Source: Nannocystis punicea (GTDB taxonomy: Bacteria; Myxococcota_A; Polyangia; Nannocystales; Nannocystaceae). Taken from it: a DNA stretch of 64,000 nucleotides. The stretch covers positions 3,968,001-4,032,000 of the forward strand of contig NZ_CP114040.1 of NCBI RefSeq assembly GCF_026965555.1. Direction: 5' to 3'. The notes beneath the pieces were generated by a model that had not been told where the DNA came from, did no database searches, and worked only from the letters and a program-made list of their open reading frames with translations. Of this stretch, positions 48,827 through 55,883 are shown one piece after another. The position numbers and the translations under genes are program-made. Within the stretch, counting starts at the first letter, position 1, and the number at the start of each line of letters is the position of its first letter.

Positions 48827-50343
48827 GGGGCCCCTCCGAGCAGGCTCTTGGCGGCGCGCATGCTGATCTCGCCGGTGAAGGTGGCGGACACGCCGAAGTA
48901 CACGCTGGCGCCGATGAGGATCCACATCGGCGCGACCATCGACAGCGGCGCCTCGGTGACGAGGGCGCTGTCACCCTCGGGCTCCTGGAAGTAGGCGGCC
49001 TCGACCACGCGCCAGGTGTAGGCGACGGCCAGCAGCGAGCCGACCAGGACGACCGCGGCGACCGGCCACATGTGCGGCGCCTCGAGGGCGCCCTGCACGA
49101 GGTACCACTTCGAGATGAAGCCGGCCGTCAGCGGGAAGCCGACCAGGCCGAGGCCGCCGGCCACGAACGCGGCCATGGTCAGCGGCATGCGCTTGCCGAG
49201 GCCGCGGACGGCCCGCAGGTCGCAGCGGCCGAGGCGGTACATGATCGCGCCGGCGGCCATGAACATGCCGCCCTTCATCATCGCGTGGTTGAAGATGTGG
49301 ATGACCGAGCCGGCGACGCCGTGGACGTTGGCGAGCGCGAAGCCGGCGACGATGTAGCCGAGCTGGCCGACCGAGGAGTAGGCCAGCATGCGCTTGAGGT
49401 TGGTCTGGCGCACGGCGGTGACGCCGGTGACGAGGATGCCGGCGCACGCGGCGACGCTGAGGACCACGTTCGCCGGCATGGCCACGAACGAGAAGCCGAC
49501 GCCGAAGATCGTGAACAGGAAGCGGAAGGCCATGTAGATGCCGACCTTCGTCGCCGTGGCCGACAGCAGGGCGCTGACGGCCGAGGGCGCGTAGGTGTAG
49601 GCCTTGGGCAGCCACATGTGCAGCGGGAACAGGGCCATCTTCAGGCCGAGGCCGCACAGCAGGAACGCGAAGGCGACCAGGACGGTGCGGTTGTGGACCG
49701 CGTCCGGCAGGGCCGCGAGGCGGTCGTGCATGTCCTCCATGTTGAGGGTGCCGGTGACCATCATCAGGTAACCGATGCCCAGGAGGATGAAGCTGGCGCC
49801 GACCGAGCCGAGGATCAGGTACCGCAGGCTGGCCGTGAGGGCCTGGCGGTTCATGTCCTTGCCCATGGCGATCAGCGCGTACACGGTCAGCGAGCTGATC
49901 TCGAGCAGGACGTAGACGTTGAAGGCGTCGCCGGTGACCGTGATGCCCAGGAGGCCGCACACCGCGAGGACCCACACCGCGTAGAAGAAGTTGTGGCGGT
50001 CCTGCGGGATCTCCTTCTCCACGCTCTTCTGGGCGTACAGCGTGGTGACGAACGCGACGCCGGCGACCGTGAGCAGGATGAAGGCGTTGAGCGCGTCGAC
50101 GCGGTACTCGATGCCCCACTGGCGCGGCCAGTTGCCGAGCTCGTAGGAGATGAAACCTGTCTTTGCGGCCAGGACCTGCTGCATCAGCAGGACGGTGAAG
50201 TAGAACACCAGGCCGGTGATGAGGGTGGCCCACGCCCACGGGCCCTTGCCGCGGCCCATGGCGATCGTCAGGATCCCGCCGATCAGCGGGGTGGTGACGA
50301 CGAGGACGGGGAGGTTGGGGACGATCTCGAACGCATCAAGCAT
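48823..50343 (-). CDS. mrpD: Na+/H+ antiporter subunit MrpD
   Basis: 506 residues from ATG 50343, with 14 helices typical of MrpD/NuoN-like subunits. It shows NVYVLLEISSLTVYALIAMG (TM5 Glu), LGLKMALFPLHMWLPKAYTY (TM7 Lys), SALLSATATKVGIYMAFRF, RQTNLKRMLAYSSVGQLGYI and FNHAMMKGGMFMAAGAIMYR. MrpD is the most conserved antiporter subunit and couples proton and cation movement. It overlaps mrpC by 8 bases upstream and the next large subunit by 4. Confidence 0.9.
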   Translation of the reverse strand: MLDAFEIVPNLPVLVVTTPLIGGILTIAMGRGKGPWAWATLITGLVFYFTVLLMQQVLAAKTGFISYELGNWPRQWGIEYRVDALNAFILLTVAGVAFVTTLYAQKSVEKEIPQDRHNFFYAVWVLAVCGLLGITVTGDAFNVYVLLEISSLTVYALIAMGKDMNRQALTASLRYLILGSVGASFILLGIGYLMMVTGTLNMEDMHDRLAALPDAVHNRTVLVAFAFLLCGLGLKMALFPLHMWLPKAYTYAPSAVSALLSATATKVGIYMAFRFLFTIFGVGFSFVAMPANVVLSVAACAGILVTGVTAVRQTNLKRMLAYSSVGQLGYIVAGFALANVHGVAGSVIHIFNHAMMKGGMFMAAGAIMYRLGRCDLRAVRGLGKRMPLTMAAFVAGGLGLVGFPLTAGFISKWYLVQGALEAPHMWPVAAVVLVGSLLAVAYTWRVVEAAYFQEPEGDSALVTEAPLSMVAPMWILIGASVYFGVSATFTGEISMRAAKSLLGGAP

Positions 50344-50794
50344 GGTGATGCCCCTCCAGCTTGTGCTCGACGTCGTCGGCGGCGTCGACGACCTGGCCGC
50401 GCTGATAGTCGGCGCGCTTGTCGGCCTGGTCCATCGCCTCGATCTCGTCGTATTCGATGGTGCCGTAGGTGCGCTTGATGTTGATGATGAGCGCCAGCGC
50501 CACCGCGAGCACGCTGACGCTGACGACGATCGCCGTCAGGATCAGGACGTGCGGCAGCGGGTTGTCGTAGGGGCCCTCGTACTTCTGCGCCCCGTCGAGG
50601 ATGGTGGTCCACACCGGCGCGGTGCCGCCGTCGATCACCGCCATCGAGATGTAGTAGAGGAAGATCCCCGTCTGGAACAGGCCCAGCGCGATCGCCTGCT
50701 TGATCAGGTTGGGCTTGGCGATCACGCCGTACAGCCCGATCATCATCAACAGGACGTAGATCCAGTAGTTGTAGATCCCGAGGGCACCGGTCAC
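50336..50794 (-). CDS. mrpC: Na+/H+ antiporter subunit MrpC (NuoK-like)
   Basis: 152 residues from GTG 50794. Three helices (NYWIYVLLMMIGLYGVIA; LIKQAIALGLFQTGIFLYYI; HVLILTAIVVSVSVLAVALA) follow the NuoK/MnhC pattern with NPLPHVLILTAIVVSVS. The C-terminal 45 residues are a charged cytoplasmic tail ending in HHHA, longer than in most MnhC proteins. GTG overlaps the stop of the upstream B-type subunit gene by GTGA. Confidence 0.9.
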   Translation of the reverse strand: MTGALGIYNYWIYVLLMMIGLYGVIAKPNLIKQAIALGLFQTGIFLYYISMAVIDGGTAPVWTTILDGAQKYEGPYDNPLPHVLILTAIVVSVSVLAVALALIINIKRTYGTIEYDEIEAMDQADKRADYQRGQVVDAADDVEHKLEGHHHA

Positions 50795-51999
50795 GTGGAG
50801 CGCTCCTCCGCGAGCTGATTGAAGATCGTGAGCATGACCATGCTGACGGTGATGCCGACGCCGTACTCGACGAGGGTCATCCCCAGCGACTCGCCGTCGC
50901 CCGGGAGAGCCGGGTTGAGCATCGAGTAGTCGAGGAACTTGCCGCCCAGCAGCATGCAGACCGCGCCCGTGCCGCTGTAGATCAGCACGCCCACGCCGGT
51001 GAGCATGTCGCTGACCGGCGGCGGGACCACGCGGTAGAGCGCGGCGCGGCCGAAGATGAGGGCGTAGAGGATGAACGCGGTCGCCAGCACCACGCCGCCC
51101 TGGAAGCCGCCGCCGGGGCCGAGCTCGCCGTGGGTGATGACGTAGAAGCCGAAGAGCAGGATGAAGGGGATCGACAGCTTGGCGACGACGCGGAGGATGA
51201 CCTGGTCGCTCATCACTGCGCCGGGCTGCAGGTAGCCCTCGCGCCGCGGCCGACGCAGCAGGAGGATCAGGCTGACGCCGGCGGTGAAGATCACCGTGGT
51301 CTCGAACATGGTGTCGTAGCCGCGGTAGGCCGCGAGCAGCGAGGTGACCGAGTTCGGGACGTGGCCGTTGAAGTCGTCAGGCGGGTGGAGGTGATGGCCC
51401 GGCTCGGCGTGCGGCTCGTGGGCGGCGCGCACCTGCGGGACGATCAGGCCCTCGGTCTGCAGGATCGACCTCTCGCGCCAGGCGGTGTCCTTCGGGTCGT
51501 CCGGGATCGGGCCGGTGACCCGGCCGTCGAACCGCCGGTAGCGCTCGACGTCGAAGCCCTCGGGCGGCTTCTGCTTGCCGGGCGTGCCGTTCACGAAGCC
51601 GACGGTCTGGGCCATCATCTCCGGCACGCGGTAGTGATGGATCGGCGCCGCCGGGTCGCCGAAGCGCGGCATGTCGAGGGTGCCGTAGATCAGGGCGGCG
51701 CCGGTCAGGGCGGTGAAGATCAGGGCGGGGACGTGGAGCCGCTTCTTGATCGGCTTCTCCTCGCGGCCGACGTGGACCAGCGTGCCGATCAGGAGGATCG
51801 TGCTGATGCCGCCGCCGACGGCCGCCTCGGTGAACGAGACGTCCATCGAGTGCATGTTGACCCACACCAGCGCCATCAGGAGGCTGTAGATGCCGGTGAG
51901 GATCGAGGAGGCGTAGAGGCTGCGGACCTCGATGATCGCCACCGCGGTGGCGGTGACGAGGAGGAGGAGGAGGGTGTCGATGAGGACGACGGCGTTCAC
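50791..51999 (-). CDS. Fused MrpA C-terminal/MrpB-type antiporter subunit
   Basis: 402 residues from GTG 51999, chosen because AGGAGG lies seven bases upstream and GTG overlaps the mrpG stop; GTG 52020 would add seven residues. The N-terminal ~90 residues are a three-helix module (ASSILTGIYSLLMALVWVNM, DVSFTEAAVGGGISTILLIG) equal to the MrpA C-terminal/MbhD part. A ~110-residue hydrophilic insert with HEPHAEPGHHLH follows, then VTSLLAAYRGYDTMFETTVI (MbhE-like) and the MnhB domain (HGELGPGGGFQGGVVLATAF). The fusion replaces parts of MrpA and MrpB. The His-rich insert is not usual. Confidence 0.85.
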   Translation of the reverse strand: MNAVVLIDTLLLLLVTATAVAIIEVRSLYASSILTGIYSLLMALVWVNMHSMDVSFTEAAVGGGISTILLIGTLVHVGREEKPIKKRLHVPALIFTALTGAALIYGTLDMPRFGDPAAPIHHYRVPEMMAQTVGFVNGTPGKQKPPEGFDVERYRRFDGRVTGPIPDDPKDTAWRERSILQTEGLIVPQVRAAHEPHAEPGHHLHPPDDFNGHVPNSVTSLLAAYRGYDTMFETTVIFTAGVSLILLLRRPRREGYLQPGAVMSDQVILRVVAKLSIPFILLFGFYVITHGELGPGGGFQGGVVLATAFILYALIFGRAALYRVVPPPVSDMLTGVGVLIYSGTGAVCMLLGGKFLDYSMLNPALPGDGESLGMTLVEYGVGITVSMVMLTIFNQLAEERST

Positions 52000-52307
52000 T
52001 GCCGGCCTCCTCGCGTCCACGGGGCCAGGCCGTCGAGGTGCGCGGCCTTGGTGATGGCGAAGGTGGCCGTGGGCGCGACGATCAGGAGGATGAAGGCGAC
52101 CAGCATCAGCTTGACCTGCGTCAGCAGGTCGGGCGTGACGAACACGAGGCCCAACAGGATGAGCACCTGCGCCAGCGAGTCGGTCTTGCCGGCCGCGTGC
52201 AGGCGGGCGTAGAAGTCGGGGAACTTGAGGACGCCGTAGGAGCCGGAGAAGTTGATGACGCAGCCGAGCGCGAGCAGGACGGTACAGACGACTTCGTTCC
52301 AGTGCAT
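51996..52307 (-). CDS. mrpG: Na+/H+ antiporter subunit MrpG
   Basis: 103 residues from ATG 52307. Three helices and the MnhG motif YGVLKFPDFYARLHAAGKTD followed by SLAQVLILLG identify it. Its stop lies within the GTG start of the B-type gene (GTGA overlap). It follows mrpF by two bases. Confidence 0.92.
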   Translation of the reverse strand: MHWNEVVCTVLLALGCVINFSGSYGVLKFPDFYARLHAAGKTDSLAQVLILLGLVFVTPDLLTQVKLMLVAFILLIVAPTATFAITKAAHLDGLAPWTRGGRQ

Positions 52308-52309
52308 GG

Positions 52310-52573
52310 CTAGTCGAGCCGACCTTTCTCGATGTACTTGAGGATCGCGATCGTGGTGATGAAGGTGATCAGCGCGTAGATGATCGCCATGTCGATGAAC
52401 TCGGTCCGGCCGCTGATGTAACCGAGCAGGGTGACGAACACGATCGTCTTGGTCCCGATCGCGTTGGTGGCGAGGATCGTGTCGTAGACGGTGGGCCCGG
52501 CCAGCGCGCGGTAGAGCAGCATGAAGGCGCCGACGATCAGGACGACGGCGGTGATCAGGTAGATCGTGGACAT
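52310..52573 (-). CDS. mrpF: Na+/H+ antiporter subunit MrpF
   Basis: 87 residues from ATG 52573. Three helices with the MnhF core YRALAGPTVYDTILATNAIG and TKTIVFVTLLG. Start and mrpE stop share one base (TGATG). Adjacent TTG 52576 could add one residue. Confidence 0.92.
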   Translation of the reverse strand: MSTIYLITAVVLIVGAFMLLYRALAGPTVYDTILATNAIGTKTIVFVTLLGYISGRTEFIDMAIIYALITFITTIAILKYIEKGRLD

Positions 52574-53049
52574 CAACCGCCCTCCAGGCGCTTGCAGTGG
52601 CGCTCCATGTCACCCTCGATGAGGCCGTCCTCGCCTTCCTTCGTCAGCGAGTGGATAAGCATCTCGGTCTCGGTGACCTGCATGGTCACGGTGCCCGGGG
52701 TGAGCGTGATCGAGTTGGCGTAGGTGACGGTGACGAAGCCGGCGCGGGTGCTGTAGGGGATCCGCGTGAGGCGTGGATCGATGGGCATGTCGGCGGCCCA
52801 GATCCGCTTCAGCACGTCCCAGTTGGCGAGGAAGACCTGCCAGATGATGTAGGGGACGTAGAGCAGAAGCGCGCCGTAGTAGCGCGCGGGGGCGCCCTCG
52901 TCGTCGACCAGCCCCATCCGGCTCGCCATCCACAACACGAAGGCGATGCAGACGACGCCGCAGACGATCAGGAAGTTGTTGTGGAACTGTCCGGAGAGCA
53001 GCGCCCAGTAACCGGCCAGGAGGATGACAAGCGATAAGGCGCGCATCAT
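52573..53049 (-). CDS. mrpE: Na+/H+ antiporter subunit MrpE
   Basis: 158 residues from ATG 53049 (ATG 53046 is an alternative). Two or three N-terminal helices (ALSLVILLAGYWALLSGQF, NFLIVCGVVCIAFVLWMA) and the MnhE C-terminal region RIPYSTRAGFVTVTYANSIT, LTPGTVTMQV. It is the first gene of the operon. MrpE is thought to aid complex stability and activity. The operon order E-F-G-(A/B)-C-D plus two further large subunits and a small protein differs from the canonical A-B-C-D-E-F-G order. Confidence 0.9.
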   Translation of the reverse strand: MMRALSLVILLAGYWALLSGQFHNNFLIVCGVVCIAFVLWMASRMGLVDDEGAPARYYGALLLYVPYIIWQVFLANWDVLKRIWAADMPIDPRLTRIPYSTRAGFVTVTYANSITLTPGTVTMQVTETEMLIHSLTKEGEDGLIEGDMERHCKRLEGG

Positions 53050-53050
53050 C

Positions 53051-53063
53051 GGGTAACGTACCC
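53051..53063. promoter_or_regulatory. Inverted repeat at the mrpE ribosome-binding region
   Basis: GGGTA (53051-53055) and TACCC (53059-53063) with three bases between lie immediately upstream of the mrpE start. It covers the place expected for the Shine-Dalgarno, so it may be an operator or a small RNA hairpin that limits translation. Confidence 0.3.
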
Positions 53064-53223
53064 TATCTCGTTTGCGCCATGCGTGCCTAGTCGAAAATTC
53101 GCTGCAGGCAAACCGTGACGCGGGCGACAGATCGCCGCGGCCGCGCGGCGGGCGGCGGGCGATTTCAGGCGCGACGTGTTCGCAAGCGACGCGCGCACGG
53201 AAGTCCCCGGCCGGGGAACGGGG

Positions 53224-53229
53224 CATAAT
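53224..53229 (+). promoter_or_regulatory. CATAAT -10-like hexamer close to the mutS2 start
   Basis: CATAAT lies eight bases upstream of the GTG start of mutS2 in otherwise GC-rich DNA. Initiation about 7 nt downstream would give an almost leaderless transcript. No clear -35 hexamer is seen 17 bp upstream. Confidence 0.25.
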
Positions 53230-53237
53230 CCGCGGCC

Positions 53238-55883
53238 GTGAACGGCCGGGACAATTCGCGATCCACTAAGACGAGCAAGAGCTCGCCGAACAGCCGCTCG
53301 GTGCTCGTGCACCTCGGCTGGCCGCTGCTCTGCGAGCGCCTCGCCGAACACCTGCGCACGCCGATGGCCCACGCGCTGCTGGAGGCCGAGGTCGCGGCGG
53401 AGCTGACCCAGAAGGCGTACGAGGCCGACGCGGCGCCGGTGCTGCGGCGGACGTCGGTGCCGGGCCAGGTGCGAACGCTGCTCGCCGAGCAGGACGGGCT
53501 GCAGGCGCTCCTGGCAGTGCAGGCGTCCCTGGCCCGCGAGTCAGGCGCGCCAGGGAATCTGGCGGACGCGCTGGGGGCTTTGACCGACATCTCCGACGCC
53601 GTCGTGCGCGCCAGCCGCGGGGTGATGCTGCTGCCGGCGGAACTGCTCGCAGCCCTGCGCCAATTGCAGGCGGTGAAGCTGTGCGTGGATCTGCACGCGC
53701 TGGTCGCGGCGGAGCGAGGCTATGCGAGCGATCCCGGGGTGCTCACTCTGGCGACACGGATCGGGGAGCTCCACCCCCAGCGAGATCTGGCGACTGCGCT
53801 CGGCCGCTCGATCGCCCCCGACGGCCCCGACGGCGAGCCGTGGGTGGTCGACGGCGCGAGCCCTGGCCTGCAGAAGGCCCGCCAGCGCGTGCGCGAGCTG
53901 AAGGCGTCGCTTATGAAGGCGGCGGGTCGCCTGGTCAAACAGACAGGTGTGGCGGAGGTGCTGCAGGACTCGTACTACACCGAGCGCGAGGGCCGGATCG
54001 TGCTGCCGGTCCGCGCCGACGCGTTCAACCGCCGCGGCTCGCTGACCGGCATCATCCACGACAGCAGCGCGACCGGGCAGACGCTGTTCGTCGAGCCTTC
54101 CGAGCTGATCGAGGAGAACAACTCGCTGCGCGCGGCGCAGATGCAAGCGGCGGCCGAGGAGCGGCGGGTGCTCGAGCAGCTGAGCCGCAGCGTCGGCCAG
54201 GCGGCGGCTCAGCTGCGCAGCAATCAAGGGCAGCTGATCGCGATCGATGCGATCCACGCGCGGCTGCGCTTCGCCGACGCGTACCACGGGGTGGCGCCCG
54301 AGGTCGGGGCGGCGCGCGCCAGTGAAGAAGAAGCGGCGATGGAGCGCTTCGAGCTGGTCGCCGCGCGCCACCCGTTGATGGTGCTGTCCGGGGTCGAGGT
54401 GGTGCCGAACGACATCGTGCTCGAGGTCGGCTCGGCGCTGGTGATCAGCGGGCCGAACGCGGGCGGCAAGACGGTGGCCCTGAAGACGCTGGGCCTGTGC
54501 ACGTTGATGGCGCAGGCCGGCTTGCGCCTGCCGACGCGGCGACCGGCCCGGGTGCCGCTGGTGGGCGCGATCGTGACGGACGTCGGCGACGACCAGTCGA
54601 TCTCGGCCAACCTCAGCACCTTCTCGGCGCACATGCAGCACGTGTGCGCGGCGCTGGCGGCGGCGCAGGTCGAGCCCACTCTGGTGCTGCTCGACGAGAT
54701 CGCGGTCGGCACCGATCCGGAGCAGGGCGCGGCGCTGGCCGAGGCGATCCTGCTGGCGCTGACGGAGGCCGGGGCGACGGTGGTGACGACGACGCACTAC
54801 GAGCGGCTGAAGCTGCTGGCGCAGCGGTTCCCCGGGCGCTTCGTCAACGCGTCGGTGGGCTTCGACCTCGAGAAGTTGATGCCGACGTTCCGCCTGCTGA
54901 TCGGGGTGCCGGGGCCGTCGAGCGCGCTGACGGTGGCGCGTCGCCTGGGGCTGCCGGCGCCGGTGCTGGAGGTGGCGCAGGGGCTGCTCGACGAGGGGCG
55001 GCTGCGCGTCGACCAGCTGCTGCAGGAAGTGGTGGCGGAGCGCGACAAGCTGATCACTGCCCGGCAGGCGGTCGACCGCGAGCGGGCCGAGCTGCGCCGG
55101 CGCAATCAAGAGGTGGCGAAGCGCGAGGCTGCCGCGCTCGAGCAGGCGAAGAGCCGCAAGCAGAAGGCGTACGACGCGGCGTCGGCGGAGCTGCGGGCGC
55201 TGCACGCGGAGGTGGCCGAGCTGCGCAAGGCGGTGCGGAAGGCGGAGAAGGAGGGCAAGATCGACGCGGCGCTGGGGGCGGCCAAGGAGGGGCTGCAGTC
55301 CGGCCGCGAGCAGCTGGCGGAGCGCCGCGAGCCGGCGGCGAAGGCCCCGGGCGAGCCGCCGGTGCAGCTCAGCCCGGGCGACCGGGTGATGGTGGTGTCG
55401 CTCGGCAAGGAGGGCGAGGTGCTGGCGGTGAAGGGCGAGCGCGCGGTGGTGCAGGTCGAGGCGCTGCGGACGACCGTGCCGCTGACGGAGCTGCGCTCGC
55501 TGCGGGCGCCGGCGCGCACGCGCGCGAAGGTGAAGCCGAACGTGACGGCGCCGATCCACCGCTGGGAGGTGCCGGAGGCGCTGCCGTCGACGGCGGGGCA
55601 GCACTTCGGCGAGTCGGCGAGCGCGATCGAGGTGGGGATCGACAACAGCGTGGATGTCCGCGGGGCGCGGGCCGACGACGCGCTGCGGGCGATCGACCGC
55701 TTCCTCGACGAGGCGATGCAGAAGGACCGCGAGGTGGTGGTGGTGATCCACGGGCACGGCACGGGGGCGCTGCGCAAGGCGGTGCGCGAGTTCCTGGCCG
55801 AGCAGCCGTTCATCCGCCGGACCCGCCCGGGCATGCAGGCCGAGGGCGGCGAGGGCGTGACCGTGGTATGGGTTCAGCCGTGA
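53238..55883 (+). CDS. mutS2: MutS2-family ATPase/Smr endonuclease
   Basis: 881 residues from GTG 53238. A core and clamp region (about 150-390, REGRIVLPVRADAFNRRGSL, HDSSATGQTLFVEPSELIEE) precedes the ABC-like ATPase with Walker A GPNAGGKT (405-412), TDVGDDQSISANLSTFSAHM and Walker B LVLLDEIAVGTDPEQG. A long coiled coil follows (about 590-690), then a KOW-like beta module and the C-terminal Smr domain (IDNSVDVRGARADDALRAID, VVVVIHGHGTGALRKAVRE). MutS2 proteins suppress recombination or, as RqcU, rescue collided ribosomes. It lacks the mismatch-recognition domain of MutS1. Its stop overlaps the next gene by one base. Confidence 0.93.
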   Translation: MNGRDNSRSTKTSKSSPNSRSVLVHLGWPLLCERLAEHLRTPMAHALLEAEVAAELTQKAYEADAAPVLRRTSVPGQVRTLLAEQDGLQALLAVQASLARESGAPGNLADALGALTDISDAVVRASRGVMLLPAELLAALRQLQAVKLCVDLHALVAAERGYASDPGVLTLATRIGELHPQRDLATALGRSIAPDGPDGEPWVVDGASPGLQKARQRVRELKASLMKAAGRLVKQTGVAEVLQDSYYTEREGRIVLPVRADAFNRRGSLTGIIHDSSATGQTLFVEPSELIEENNSLRAAQMQAAAEERRVLEQLSRSVGQAAAQLRSNQGQLIAIDAIHARLRFADAYHGVAPEVGAARASEEEAAMERFELVAARHPLMVLSGVEVVPNDIVLEVGSALVISGPNAGGKTVALKTLGLCTLMAQAGLRLPTRRPARVPLVGAIVTDVGDDQSISANLSTFSAHMQHVCAALAAAQVEPTLVLLDEIAVGTDPEQGAALAEAILLALTEAGATVVTTTHYERLKLLAQRFPGRFVNASVGFDLEKLMPTFRLLIGVPGPSSALTVARRLGLPAPVLEVAQGLLDEGRLRVDQLLQEVVAERDKLITARQAVDRERAELRRRNQEVAKREAAALEQAKSRKQKAYDAASAELRALHAEVAELRKAVRKAEKEGKIDAALGAAKEGLQSGREQLAERREPAAKAPGEPPVQLSPGDRVMVVSLGKEGEVLAVKGERAVVQVEALRTTVPLTELRSLRAPARTRAKVKPNVTAPIHRWEVPEALPSTAGQHFGESASAIEVGIDNSVDVRGARADDALRAIDRFLDEAMQKDREVVVVIHGHGTGALRKAVREFLAEQPFIRRTRPGMQAEGGEGVTVVWVQP

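Noticed and set aside
45215-53049. Respiratory complex I or a hydrogenase operon
   Set aside because: MnhE, MnhF and MnhG subunits are clear, and no NuoB/C/D/I or hydrogenase subunits with Fe-S or Ni motifs are present.
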